DNA of 64,000 nt from Clostridia bacterium (GCA_017387685.1 JAFOEU010000002.1:1-64000); one strand, 5' to 3'; shown: positions 16,630-25,584, numbered from the stretch's first letter. Made by a program: numbers and translations. The notes: generated by a model not told the origin, from the sequence alone.

Positions 16630-17073
16630 ATGAATATCGGAAAGAAGGAATATCCGAAATACGCAGATGCACACGCGCCGAAATCCCCCGTAGTAGCTGA
16701 TACTCTGCGCGCTTTTCTTATAGGCGGGCTTATATGCGCGGCGGCACAGGGGCTGACTACCTTGTGGAAAAGCCTCGGTCTTGTCAAGGAGGACGCGGGA
16801 CTTCTGACATCCGTCATCCTCGTTGCCGCGGCGGCGATTCTTACCGCCCTCGGTATTTTCGACAATATTGCAAGAGTGGCGGGAGCCGGCACTCTCGTGC
16901 CGATCACGGGCTTTGCAAACTCTGTTGTATCCGCCGCGATTGATTCGAAAAGCGAAGGATTTGTCCTCGGTCTCGGCGCGGGCATATTCACCGTAGCGGG
17001 TCCCGTACTGCTATACGGCACTGCCGCCGGAACGCTCTATGGCGTTATTTATTGGATCACCACCTTGTTTTAA
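16630..17073 (+). CDS. spoVAC: Stage V sporulation protein AC
   Basis: 147 residues with four hydrophobic segments. The conserved core AGAGTLVPITGFANSVVSAAIDSKSEGFVLG is that of SpoVAC, a membrane component of the channel that moves Ca-dipicolinate into and out of the spore core. The N-terminus (YPKYADAHAPKSPV) also fits. Unusually it stands alone: spoVAD and spoVAE, normally next in the operon, are absent here, and a sugar oxidoreductase gene with its own promoter follows. Confidence 0.88.
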   Translation: MNIGKKEYPKYADAHAPKSPVVADTLRAFLIGGLICAAAQGLTTLWKSLGLVKEDAGLLTSVILVAAAAILTALGIFDNIARVAGAGTLVPITGFANSVVSAAIDSKSEGFVLGLGAGIFTVAGPVLLYGTAAGTLYGVIYWITTLF

Positions 17074-17081
17074 AAAAACAC

Positions 17082-17110
17082 TTGACAATCTCCTTGAAAT
17101 GTAGTAATAT
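17082..17110 (+). promoter_or_regulatory. Promoter of the Gfo/Idh-lipoprotein operon
   Basis: TTGACA (17082-17087), 17-nt spacer, TAATAT (17105-17110), 35 bp before the start codon. Confidence 0.8.
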
Positions 17111-17144
17111 TATTATATATAACATTATTAAGGAGGACCCTATT

Positions 17145-18437
17145 ATGGAAAATAAAATCAGAATTGGCGTTGTCGGTACGGGCAGAGGAAAGACCTTTAT
17201 GAAGCCCGCCTCCTGCACGGGGCTTAAGCTTGCGGCTGTTTGCGACCGCAGACCGGAGAAGCTCGAGGTTATCAAATCTCAGTACGATACCGACGGCACT
17301 CTTATGACCTTCACAGATTACGATGAAATGCTCAAGTCGGATATCGATGCCGTTGTTCTTGCAAACTATTTTAATGAGCACGCAGAATTCGCCATCAAGG
17401 CTCTTCGCGCGGGTAAGCACGTTCTTTCCGAGTGTACCGCAATGTCCACGCTCGCAGAGGGCGTTGCACTTTGCCGCGCGGTTGAAGAGACCGGAAAGAT
17501 ATATATGATCGCGGAGAACTACCCCTTCACCAAGCAGCGTCTTGAAATTAAGCGTCTTTACGAATCGGGCGAGCTTGGCGAGATGCTTTACGGCGAGGCT
17601 GAATACTGCCATCCTATGTTGAACTCCACTACATATAAGTATGCGCCCGGCGAATACCATTGGCGTAATCAGATCCCTTCGACCTACTACTGCACTCACG
17701 CGATCGCGCAGATGATGTACATAACCGGAACTATGCCCGTTCGCGTTAACGGCTTCGTTCCGCAGATCAAGGATCAGAGCTACCGCGAATACGAATTCCG
17801 TCAGCAGGATTCGGGCGGAGTTATCGTCTGCCAGATGGATAACGGCGCGGTAGTCCGCACGCTTCAGGGCGCATTCAGAACTCATTCGGGTATCGCACGT
17901 CTTTACGGCACACACGGCGCTGCAGAGGTAGAGAGATCGACGGGCAACGTAGTTGTTTACCATTCCGACGTCAGCCGTATGGGTCAGCCCGCGTACCGCT
18001 CTTACGCACCCGATTGGCCCGATTTCGGTGAGCTTGCTTCTGCGGCAGGTCACGGCGGCGGAGATTTCTGGGTTCAGTACTATTTCGGAGAGGCTATCCG
18101 CAATAACGAGCAGCCCTATCTCAACGTATATCGTGCGTGCGCGATGTCTTCTGTCGGAATCCTTGCTTGGAAGTCGGTTCTCTCGGGCGGACAGCCCTTC
18201 GACGTTCCTAAGTGGGATGACGAGGAGGATCGCAAGAAGTATGAGAACGACACATGGACTCCCTTCCTCAAGGAAGGCGAAGATCCCGCAGATCATCCTC
18301 CTCGCGCAGTAGCGTGGAAGCCCCTCCCCGAAGCACTTGATAAAGCAAAGGCGGCTTGGGAAGAGAACGATTACCTCGGTCTCGGATGGTCGAAGAAAGA
18401 TATTGATATGTCCTTTGACAAGGTGAAGATGAACTAA
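17145..18437 (+). CDS. Gfo/Idh/MocA-family oxidoreductase
   Basis: 430 residues from ATG 17145, preceded by AAGGAGGA. A longer in-frame start at 17052 would precede the promoter. The N-terminal Rossmann fold IRIGVVGTGRGK is followed by DAVVLANYFNEHAEFAIKALRAGKHVLSECT, the standard family layout, with the conserved ENYPF active-site region and a C-terminal alpha/beta sheet domain. Such enzymes oxidise or reduce sugars or sugar derivatives with NAD(P). The adjacent lipoprotein and alpha-galactosidase point to carbohydrate catabolism. The substrate is not known. Confidence 0.88.
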   Translation: MENKIRIGVVGTGRGKTFMKPASCTGLKLAAVCDRRPEKLEVIKSQYDTDGTLMTFTDYDEMLKSDIDAVVLANYFNEHAEFAIKALRAGKHVLSECTAMSTLAEGVALCRAVEETGKIYMIAENYPFTKQRLEIKRLYESGELGEMLYGEAEYCHPMLNSTTYKYAPGEYHWRNQIPSTYYCTHAIAQMMYITGTMPVRVNGFVPQIKDQSYREYEFRQQDSGGVIVCQMDNGAVVRTLQGAFRTHSGIARLYGTHGAAEVERSTGNVVVYHSDVSRMGQPAYRSYAPDWPDFGELASAAGHGGGDFWVQYYFGEAIRNNEQPYLNVYRACAMSSVGILAWKSVLSGGQPFDVPKWDDEEDRKKYENDTWTPFLKEGEDPADHPPRAVAWKPLPEALDKAKAAWEENDYLGLGWSKKDIDMSFDKVKMN

Positions 18438-18438
18438 A

Positions 18439-20220
18439 ATGAAAAAGCGCGCTTTATTTACATTATTAGTATTTTTGCTCTGTGTTATACTGGTATCCTG
18501 CGATGGCGGTGCGGCAGAAGAAACTACCGCGCCACTCACTCCGGATACGACCGCGGAGCAGATAGAGGAGGGTATAGTCCTTTTTGCGCCCGGTGTCTGT
18601 GAATACCGCATAGTTTATCCCTCCGATGACACAGATGACGAATTCAACGCCGCGCGTAAGCTTCAAGGCCTCATCGAAGAAAAGTGCGGAGTCAAGCCCG
18701 AGATCGTCAGATCGAAGAACGCGGGCGGCGAAAACGCTGATTCTTCGGTCAAGGAGATACTCCTCAGCTTCGTTGAATTCGAGGAATTTGACGTTGCGAT
18801 TTCGGGTATTCCTTATAATACCGCAATTTGCACCGCACTCGGCAACAAGATCGTCGTTACGGGTCACGAGCGAGAGGGCTTCAACGATGCCTTTGAGAAT
18901 TTTCTGCATTGGATAGATAAGGAAACAAATGAGGGCAAGTGTGTGCTCCCCTCGGGCTTCTGGAGTGTCTGCGACAGCAGTAACCGCGATTACCGCAAAT
19001 TCAAGGATGTCCCCGGCTATCCCGGCGGCAAGATCGAGGATATCTCGGAGCTCGGCGACCGCTATTATCAGGTTACGATCTACGATACCGATGCTGAAAT
19101 GTACGAAAGCTACGAAAAGGTTCTCGCGGGCGAGGGATATTCTCTTTACAGCGAGAACGAAATAGCGGGCAATTCCTATTCCACTTATACCAAGGAAGAG
19201 GAAATGCTCTACTATTACTACTGCGAAAACACGGGCGAAACCCGCGTGATAATCACCGAAAATGCATTGCTTCCGTCGCTTGATGCGGTAGAGTATAAGA
19301 AAATCTGCGAGCCCGCTTTTATCGTTCTTTCAACCTATAACGAGAACGGCGTAGTATCGGGCGATGCGCAGGGATGCATCATCCGCTTTGCCGACGGTAC
19401 GTTTATGGTGTATGACGGAGGAAACAAGAACAGCCATCAGGCAATTCATATCTATGAAAACCTCTTGAAATACGCACCCGATCCGCAGAATATCGTGATC
19501 CGCGCGTGGATGTTCTCGCATTTCCACGGCGACCATACGGGCGCATTCCAATCCTTTGTTTCAAGATATAAAAACGAAAAAGCGATAAAGATCGAGTCCT
19601 TTATCTACAATTTCTGCAACACCAAGGAGCAGACTCAGTGCATCAGCGCGGGACAGATGACGTCCACGGAGGATGCGATCTTCACCCTCGGCGGCGGTAA
19701 GATACCCGTCTACAAATGTCTGACGGGACAGATCTACCGTTTCCCCGGTATGGATATCGAGATCCTTGCATCAATGTCCGACTTCATTCCGCTCGTCATA
19801 GGATTTGAGCGCGCCGATGCGGAGAAGGACGCGGGCGACGGAAACTCGATGAGCACGGTTGTAAGAGTGGTAACCCCCGAGGGCAATACCTGTATGCTCA
19901 CGGGCGACTCGACGAATATCGTTCTTGACGATATGGTAGACCGCTACGGAGCGGAATATCTTAAGTCCGATATCGTCACCACGCCTCACCACGCGCATAA
20001 CCGCGACAGCTACCGCGCGAGAAACGCAACGATCAAGTTCTACGATGCCGTAAAACCCGAAATCCTTGTTGTTACGTCATCGAATATGAATAAGTTTACC
20101 CCCACGAGCAAATACGCTTACGAGGTAAACGTACACGTCATCAAGAATTACGATCCCGAGATCTATTTGATGAACGAGGTTCGTCTGATAAGTCTTGCGA
20201 CACTCAAAGAGATCAAATAA
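18439..20220 (+). CDS. Lipoprotein with metallo-beta-lactamase-fold domain
   Basis: 593 residues. A lipoprotein signal ends in LVSC (C21). Residues about 45-160 form a domain also present in the lipoprotein at 7577-9910 (EILLSF...GNKIVVTGH). The C-terminal half is a ComEC/Rec2-like metallo-beta-lactamase fold: ligands H361, H363, D365 and H366 (SHFHGDH), then TGDST and HHAHN as later metal-binding segments. A phosphodiester or lactone hydrolase at the cell surface is inferred. It starts 2 bp after the oxidoreductase stop, so the two are co-transcribed. Confidence 0.82.
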   Translation: MKKRALFTLLVFLLCVILVSCDGGAAEETTAPLTPDTTAEQIEEGIVLFAPGVCEYRIVYPSDDTDDEFNAARKLQGLIEEKCGVKPEIVRSKNAGGENADSSVKEILLSFVEFEEFDVAISGIPYNTAICTALGNKIVVTGHEREGFNDAFENFLHWIDKETNEGKCVLPSGFWSVCDSSNRDYRKFKDVPGYPGGKIEDISELGDRYYQVTIYDTDAEMYESYEKVLAGEGYSLYSENEIAGNSYSTYTKEEEMLYYYYCENTGETRVIITENALLPSLDAVEYKKICEPAFIVLSTYNENGVVSGDAQGCIIRFADGTFMVYDGGNKNSHQAIHIYENLLKYAPDPQNIVIRAWMFSHFHGDHTGAFQSFVSRYKNEKAIKIESFIYNFCNTKEQTQCISAGQMTSTEDAIFTLGGGKIPVYKCLTGQIYRFPGMDIEILASMSDFIPLVIGFERADAEKDAGDGNSMSTVVRVVTPEGNTCMLTGDSTNIVLDDMVDRYGAEYLKSDIVTTPHHAHNRDSYRARNATIKFYDAVKPEILVVTSSNMNKFTPTSKYAYEVNVHVIKNYDPEIYLMNEVRLISLATLKEIK

Positions 20221-20224
20221 AATG

Positions 20225-20255
20225 AAAAACGCACAGACCCGTTCTGTGCGTTTTT
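20225..20255 (+). terminator. Terminator after the metallo-beta-lactamase lipoprotein gene
   Basis: 13-bp perfect stem (AAAAACGCACAGA with TCTGTGCGTTTTT), CCCGT loop, U-rich 3' arm. Confidence 0.88.
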
Positions 20256-20270
20256 CGGGAAGAGAAGATA

Positions 20271-22211
20271 ATGAATACTGTAAATATGTCATATATCCCG
20301 ATGATACTCAAATACACCTCGCCCGAGGAGGTTCCGCTTTCCTTTAAGCTCGGCAGACGTGTGATCAAGGGTATCCCCGAGGAGTTTTCTCCGAAGGTCA
20401 GCCGCGAGTTTATTGACTCCACCGTCGCGCGAACCGTTATCGAAGGCAAAAACAGATCGGGACTTACCGTCCGCGCTGAGTATACCGAATACCGCGATTT
20501 CCCCGTGACCGAGTGGAGAGTTACGCTTACCAATAACGGTAAAAAGGATACGCCCATAATCTCCGAGCTCCGTGTCGGCGGCGAAATCGCGTGCGGAAAA
20601 AGCACGTTGAAATACGGCAACGGCGACACCTGCAAGCGGGACGGTTACAGCTTCTTTGAAAAAGACGTTGACGAAAAGATAACTCTCACACCTTTTTCGG
20701 GAACATCCTGTCAGGGGGCGTTCCCCTATATGACAATGCGCGGAGAGGGAGTTGAGCTTCGCGCCGCTATCGGATTTCCCGCTAAGTGGATCGCGGAAAT
20801 AGAGCCTACTGCGGGCGGCATATCCTTCCTCTGCGGTCAGGACAGATGCCACACGCGTCTTTCTATGGGTGAATCCTTCACCTCGCCAAGGCTCACTCTG
20901 ATGGCTTACGGAGCGGGTAGTGAATACAGAGGCATCAATATCTGGCGGAGATTCTATTTCGCGCATATTCTTCCCAAGGATAACGGCGCGGCGATGCCGC
21001 CGAAGCTCTGTCTGCATTATTTCCGCGCAGAGGGCAAGCCCGAGTTTACGGGTGCCACGGAGGAAAATCAGCTTCACGCGCTTTCCGAATATCTCAAAAA
21101 GGATATGAAGCCCGACGTCTGGTGGATAGACGCGGGATGGTATCCTTGCGATTACAACTGGCCGCGCATCGGCACTTGGCGTGTGGACGAAGCTCGTTTT
21201 CCGCGCGGACTTGCTCCTATCGGAGAGGCTTGCAAGGAAAATGACATCGACCTCCTTCTGTGGTTTGAACCCGAGCGCGTCCGCAAGGGCGAGGAGATCG
21301 ACCGCGAGCATCCCGAATGGCTTTTCTCGATCGACGGAAGTGACAACAGACTTTTCGACCTCGGCAACCCCGAGGCGAGGGAGTGGATCACCGACCGCGT
21401 TGATTCTATCATAAAGGCTTCGGGCGTGAAGATCTACCGTCAGGATTTCAATTTCGATCCGCTTCCGATATGGAAGGCAAACGAGGCACCCGACCGCATA
21501 GGCTTCCTTGAAAACCGCCACGCGATGGGCTACCTTGCATATGGGGATGAGCTCGTGCTCCGAAATCCCGGCCTTATCATCGACTCCTGCGCCTCGGGCG
21601 GCAGACGAAATGATCTCGAAACAATGCGCCGCGCGATCACTCTGCATTACACCGACGTCGGCTACGGCGATCATCCCATCAAGCAAAAGCAGCACCGCGA
21701 GATGTTTGAGTGGATCCCCTATTTCCGCGCGCACAATATGAACTGGTTCGACCCCGAAACAGGTAAATATGACGGCAAGGAGCGCGATCCCGACAAGTTC
21801 GCTTATCATAACGCCTTTGCACCCTCTATGACGGATATGATCCGCTACGATGCAGAAAATTACAGCACCGCACTCGAAATGCAAACTCTCTGGCGCAAAG
21901 TCTCCGAAATCGAGCTTGAAGGCGATTATTATCCGATAACCGAGTGCAACGGTAGTGCAGAGAATTGGTACGCAATGCAGTTTGACGATGCCGAGCCACG
22001 CCGCGGATTCGTGCAGATAGTGCGAAATGCGGATGCGGAGGAGGATACCTTCCTCTTGAAGCTCCCGTATATTGCTGATAATTGTTCTGCTTATCACGTT
22101 TACGATAGCAATAACTGTACAATGACGGATTATTCTACCGATGACCTCCGAGAGGGTATAGAGATCAAGCTTGATAAGCACGATTCGAAGATCCTGTTGT
22201 ATACGTATTAA
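20271..22211 (+). CDS. Alpha-galactosidase-like glycoside hydrolase, GH36
   Basis: 646 residues, no signal peptide, so cytosolic. It has an N-terminal beta-sandwich (1-270), then a TIM barrel with VWWIDAGWYP, LLLWFEPERV, the nucleophile segment YRQDFNF (D392) and the acid/base segment SCASGGRRND (D448), which match GH36/clan GH-D. It would release alpha-galactosyl residues, in line with the neighbouring sugar oxidoreductase. It starts 16 bp after a terminator, so it may have its own promoter inside the terminator region or depend on read-through. ATG 20286 is an alternative start. Confidence 0.88.
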   Translation: MNTVNMSYIPMILKYTSPEEVPLSFKLGRRVIKGIPEEFSPKVSREFIDSTVARTVIEGKNRSGLTVRAEYTEYRDFPVTEWRVTLTNNGKKDTPIISELRVGGEIACGKSTLKYGNGDTCKRDGYSFFEKDVDEKITLTPFSGTSCQGAFPYMTMRGEGVELRAAIGFPAKWIAEIEPTAGGISFLCGQDRCHTRLSMGESFTSPRLTLMAYGAGSEYRGINIWRRFYFAHILPKDNGAAMPPKLCLHYFRAEGKPEFTGATEENQLHALSEYLKKDMKPDVWWIDAGWYPCDYNWPRIGTWRVDEARFPRGLAPIGEACKENDIDLLLWFEPERVRKGEEIDREHPEWLFSIDGSDNRLFDLGNPEAREWITDRVDSIIKASGVKIYRQDFNFDPLPIWKANEAPDRIGFLENRHAMGYLAYGDELVLRNPGLIIDSCASGGRRNDLETMRRAITLHYTDVGYGDHPIKQKQHREMFEWIPYFRAHNMNWFDPETGKYDGKERDPDKFAYHNAFAPSMTDMIRYDAENYSTALEMQTLWRKVSEIELEGDYYPITECNGSAENWYAMQFDDAEPRRGFVQIVRNADAEEDTFLLKLPYIADNCSAYHVYDSNNCTMTDYSTDDLREGIEIKLDKHDSKILLYTY

Positions 22212-22214
22212 ATA

Positions 22215-22244
22215 CAAAGCCGACCGCGAATGCGGTCGGCTTTG
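22215..22244. terminator. Bidirectional terminator
   Basis: 13-bp perfect stem CAAAGCCGACCGC/GCGGTCGGCTTTG with GAAT loop between convergent genes. T-tracts are short. Confidence 0.82.
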
Positions 22245-22248
22245 ATCG

Positions 22249-22908
22249 TTACATACAATATTCAATTATACTGATATACTGCAGCACACTTCCAATTAAT
22301 ACGAATACGTGAAAAATCGAGTGCATATATTTGCATTTTTTGCCGAGTCCGTAGATGACCGCGCCGATGGTGTAGGCTATACCGCCTGCGAGCATAAAGC
22401 CGAATCCGACGGCTCCCATTCCCGCAATGGCGGCGGAGAAGTCGATGGCGATGCACCAGCCCATACCGATGTAGAATACCATCGAAACCTTGCTGAACTT
22501 TTCCATATTTACGGCGGTCAGCGTTACAGCGGGGACAAGGAGCGTCCATACGAGAACAAAGACTGTCCAGGCCGTTTTGGGTTCGGCGTTATAAACTCCG
22601 ATAAGTGCCGCAGGTGTATAAGTTCCCGCGATGAGGAGATAGATCGTACAGTGGTCGATCACCTGCATTACGCGCTTGCCTACGCAAGGCGCGAGTGAGT
22701 GATAGACGCAGGATACGGAGTAGAGAAGTATCAGCGAAGTGCCGTATATCGCGCAGGAGAATATCTCGCGTGCGCCCTCGGCTTTCATCAGGGTCGTGAT
22801 CAGTACGAATATTCCGAAGAGCGCGCCGAGCCCGTGGCTGATCGAATTACATAGCTCTTCGCCGAGTGTGTATTTAGGGAGTAGTTTTTTTGCTTCAGAG
22901 TTGCTCAT
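22249..22908 (-). CDS. Hemolysin III family (PAQR-like) membrane protein
   Basis: 219 residues with seven predicted membrane segments. Family motifs are present: LGEELCNSISHGLGALFG, the HxxxP-type SVSCVYHS, the DHCTIYLLIAGTYTP segment and a C-terminal HSIFHVFVLIG. The conserved His and Asp residues suggest a metal-dependent membrane hydrolase, as in PAQR proteins; the 'hemolysin' name is historical. It has its own promoter with an inverted repeat around the -35 box. Confidence 0.9.
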   Translation of the reverse strand: MSNSEAKKLLPKYTLGEELCNSISHGLGALFGIFVLITTLMKAEGAREIFSCAIYGTSLILLYSVSCVYHSLAPCVGKRVMQVIDHCTIYLLIAGTYTPAALIGVYNAEPKTAWTVFVLVWTLLVPAVTLTAVNMEKFSKVSMVFYIGMGWCIAIDFSAAIAGMGAVGFGFMLAGGIAYTIGAVIYGLGKKCKYMHSIFHVFVLIGSVLQYISIIEYCM

Positions 22909-22937
22909 GATTTACCTCGCGTGTTTTTGCTGACCAT

Positions 22938-22973
22938 ATTATATTCCAAAACCTCGGTAGAAGCAACCTACCG
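22938..22973 (-). promoter_or_regulatory. Promoter of the hemolysin III gene with overlapping inverted repeat
   Basis: Minus strand: TTGCTT (22966-22961), 17-nt spacer, TATAAT (22943-22938). CGGTAG (22955-22960) and CTACCG (22968-22973) flank the -35 box exactly, and a related CGAGGTAG lies further out. A repressor site is possible. Confidence 0.55.
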
Positions 22974-23000
22974 CTCAAAAATCGAGGTAGAATATGAAAA

Positions 23001-23031
23001 TACCCCACTCTACTGCCGGTAGAGTGGGGTA
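23001..23031 (-). terminator. Terminator of the yqeG-peptidase operon
   Basis: 13-bp perfect stem TACCCCACTCTAC/GTAGAGTGGGGTA with TGCCG loop; on the minus strand TTTTC follows. It lies 55 bp past the peptidase stop. Confidence 0.75.
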
Positions 23032-23086
23032 AATTCTTAGTTTATCTTTGGCTTAAGTGCCCGAAAAGTGCGATTAAGCGGTTAAT

Positions 23087-24169
23087 TTAGCAGATTTCAA
23101 TGAGTTCCTTCGGCGAATGAGTAAAGTTGAGGATTCCGTCCTCGAGAACGGCTACCATGTCCTCAATTCTGCATCCGTACTTGCCCTCGATGTAAATTCC
23201 GGGTTCAAAGGTGACGATGTGACCGGGGGTGAGCTTGCGATCGGCGGGCATAACCTTCTGCGAAAGTCCGGGTGCCTCGTGGATATACATTCCGACACCG
23301 TGACCGAGCGAGTGACCGAACGTGCCCTTGTAGCCCGCGTTGTCGATAATGTCGCGCGCGATCTTATCCATCTCGCGGCAGAGTGCGCCGGGCTTAGCGG
23401 CTGCGAGTGCAGCGAGCTGTGCCTCAAGAACGGTATTGTAAAGACGCTTCATCTCGTCGTCAGCCTTGCCGATGACAATGGTACGGGTCATATCCGAACA
23501 GTAGCCGTCGATCTTTGCTCCGTAGTCCATAGTGAGGAATCCTTTTTCAAGCTGTACGTTTCTCGGCTCGCCGTGGGGGAGGGAGGAAGCCTTGCCCGAA
23601 ACCGCGATGGTGTCGAATGCGGTCGACTCCGCACCGTGTGCGCGCATAAAGAATTCAAGCTCGAGTGCAACGTCGATCTCGGTCATATCGGGACGGATGA
23701 ACTCGATGATGTGCTTGAACGCCGCATCTGCAATATCCTGTGCCTTTGCGGTGGATGCGATCTCCTCGGCATCCTTGAACTCGCGCAGACCGTCGATGAT
23801 AGCGGACGCGCCGCCCTTGACCTCACAGCCCTCGAGAGCTGCTTTGAAAGCCTCGTAGCCCGAAAGCGAGATCTTTGCCTCTTCAACCGCTGCAACCTTG
23901 CCGCCGCAATCCTTGACGATCTCCGCAACAACTGCGGAATGACGCTTGTCGGGTGTGATGATCTCAAATATACCCGCCGCCTTCGAAGCCTTTGCCGCCT
24001 CGATGTAGCGGAAGTCGGTGATGAGAACCGCGCGGTTTGCGGTCACGAGAACAAGACCGTCCTGAAAGTTGAAGCCGGTGATGTATCTCTGATTTACCTC
24101 GGATGTGATGATAACGGCATCAAAGCCCTTTTCCGCCATAGCGGCGCGAAGTTTCTGAAGTTTAGACAT
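23087..24169 (-). CDS. Xaa-Pro aminopeptidase/dipeptidase (M24 family)
   Basis: 360 residues, the length of PepQ/YpdF-type enzymes. The N-terminal creatinase-like domain is MSKLQKLRAAMAEKGFDAVII. The C-terminal pita-bread domain holds the dinuclear metal ligands: two Asp in MDYGAKIDGYCSDMTRT, His in HSLGHGVG, Glu in TFEPGIYIE and Glu in CRIEDM. It cleaves the bond next to proline in the cytosol. It is the last gene of a three-gene operon, with GGAAGGAAAAAG as ribosome-binding site. PepQ and PepP cannot be separated by eye. Confidence 0.9.
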   Translation of the reverse strand: MSKLQKLRAAMAEKGFDAVIITSEVNQRYITGFNFQDGLVLVTANRAVLITDFRYIEAAKASKAAGIFEIITPDKRHSAVVAEIVKDCGGKVAAVEEAKISLSGYEAFKAALEGCEVKGGASAIIDGLREFKDAEEIASTAKAQDIADAAFKHIIEFIRPDMTEIDVALELEFFMRAHGAESTAFDTIAVSGKASSLPHGEPRNVQLEKGFLTMDYGAKIDGYCSDMTRTIVIGKADDEMKRLYNTVLEAQLAALAAAKPGALCREMDKIARDIIDNAGYKGTFGHSLGHGVGMYIHEAPGLSQKVMPADRKLTPGHIVTFEPGIYIEGKYGCRIEDMVAVLEDGILNFTHSPKELIEIC

Positions 24170-24193
24170 TTTCTTTTTCCTTCCGTATATAAG

Positions 24194-25042
24194 TTAAATT
24201 AAATTTTTCAGAGTGTTTTTCATAAAGAGTGCATCGTCCGCCTGAGTGCCTGCAGATTCGCAGATGATGCGCGGCGAGAGTCCGTCGCGCGCGATGACCT
24301 CGGCAAGCGGCTCAAAGTGAGGACCGTAAACGGTGTCCTCAAACGTCAGATGGCATTTTTCGCCTTTGTCGGTATATTGGATCTTTGAAAAATGGCAATG
24401 CAGATTTTGGGTGTAAGAATCACCAAGCGACTCGCCGATGGCGTAAAAGACTCTGCGGTACGCATCCGCATCGGGGAACTGACCGCCCACAGCTCGCGCA
24501 TTGAGATGACCCCAGTCAACGACGGGGCAGAAGATCGGGTCGATCTTGCAAAGCGCGATGACCTCCTCGAGAGTGCCGAGCTGGTTGACCTTACCCATTG
24601 TTTCAAGACCGAGCTTAATAGGCTGATCGCCGATCTCTTCAAGAGTCTTATAAAGCGTGTCTGCGGCAAGCGAGAGGGCTTCCTCGCGCGATATTTTTGC
24701 CGCGCTTCCCGTGTGGATGACGATTATATCCGCGCCGAGAAGAGAAGCCGCGTGAAGGGAATCTTTAATATAGGTAATGCTTTTAAGCCTCTTTTCGGGA
24801 TCGACTCCCGAAAGTGAGATAAAATACGGCGTGTGGAGCGACATCGCGATGCCGTGCTTCTTGGCTTGCTCGCCGATCGCGCTTAAGGTTGCATCCGAAA
24901 CACGGAGCCCATTGCCCGCTTGAAATTCGTAGGCGTCGAGATCAATTTCGCGAAGCCATTCGGGAGCTTGCAGAGTTGCTTTTCTGCCCGAGGCGTAAAA
25001 GGCGTCGCAGTTGCCTGCGGGACCGAATTTTGCAGTTATCAT
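24194..25042 (-). CDS. Endonuclease IV-type AP endonuclease
   Basis: 282-residue TIM barrel of the AP endonuclease 2 family. Zinc-ligand segments are recognisable in order: LHTPYF (His), IHTGSA (His), LGLETMG (Glu), DWGHLNA (Asp and His), CHFSKI (His) and ICESAG (Glu). Such enzymes nick DNA 5' of abasic sites during base-excision repair. The N-terminus KFGPAGNCDAFYASGRK is the clostridial Nfo type. It overlaps yqeG by 4 bp (ATGA). Confidence 0.85.
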   Translation of the reverse strand: MITAKFGPAGNCDAFYASGRKATLQAPEWLREIDLDAYEFQAGNGLRVSDATLSAIGEQAKKHGIAMSLHTPYFISLSGVDPEKRLKSITYIKDSLHAASLLGADIIVIHTGSAAKISREEALSLAADTLYKTLEEIGDQPIKLGLETMGKVNQLGTLEEVIALCKIDPIFCPVVDWGHLNARAVGGQFPDADAYRRVFYAIGESLGDSYTQNLHCHFSKIQYTDKGEKCHLTFEDTVYGPHFEPLAEVIARDGLSPRIICESAGTQADDALFMKNTLKNLI

Positions 25043-25554
25043 TTTTTTGCGCCTCCGTGGATCTTATAGTATTGGCGAATGATCGGCTTTTCCATCCATC
25101 TCTTGAAGCGGAAAAAGAGCGTCAGCTTGTCCTTGATAGGCGGGACGAGCAGAGCAATCTTAATGCCGAGATTCCGCGCGGAAAGTACGTCGGTGAATAT
25201 CTGATCGCCGAGAAACGCGCTGTCATTTGCGGTCGCACCGTGATTTTTCATAATCTCACCGAGCCGCTTCTTGCCGGGCTTTTTGCAATCTGCGTAAGCA
25301 GACAGACCAAGGGAGCGGTTGAAAAGCTCAATGCGGTCGCCGTGATTGTTTGAAACGAGAACGACCGTGATCCCCGCAACCTTCAGCGAATCGAGCCACG
25401 CGCGGATGCGCTCGTCGGGCTCGGGGACTTCATAGGGCGCGAGGGTGTTGTCCACGTCGCTGAAAAGAAATTTCACGCCGAGGGATGAAAGATATTCGGG
25501 CGTTATGTCATCGAATTTATCGAAAATTTTGTATGGCAGTAATTTTGAGAGCAT
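25039..25554 (-). CDS. yqeG: YqeG-family HAD phosphatase
   Basis: 171 residues from the ATG at 25554, preceded by ATGAGGA; an upstream ATG at 25566 would add MRTK but has no room for a ribosome-binding site after the promoter. HAD motif I is FSDVDNTLAPYE, motif II is VLVSNN, and the conserved Lys is in CKKPGKKRL, with FLGDQIFTDVLSARNLG as the acidic motif. In Bacilli yqeG heads an operon with ribosome-assembly genes; here it heads a repair and peptidase operon. The substrate is unknown. Confidence 0.88.
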   Translation of the reverse strand: MLSKLLPYKIFDKFDDITPEYLSSLGVKFLFSDVDNTLAPYEVPEPDERIRAWLDSLKVAGITVVLVSNNHGDRIELFNRSLGLSAYADCKKPGKKRLGEIMKNHGATANDSAFLGDQIFTDVLSARNLGIKIALLVPPIKDKLTLFFRFKRWMEKPIIRQYYKIHGGAKK

Positions 25555-25584
25555 TTTAGTCCTCATTAAAGTGATATTTATTAT

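Noticed and set aside
17052..17144. Longer N-terminus for the Gfo/Idh oxidoreductase
   Set aside because: It would begin inside spoVAC and before the promoter; the ATG at 17145 has AAGGAGGA and starts right at the Rossmann fold.
20289..22265. 658-residue minus-strand open frame opposite the GH36 gene
   Set aside because: Antisense shadow; the GH36 catalytic motifs on the plus strand are unambiguous.
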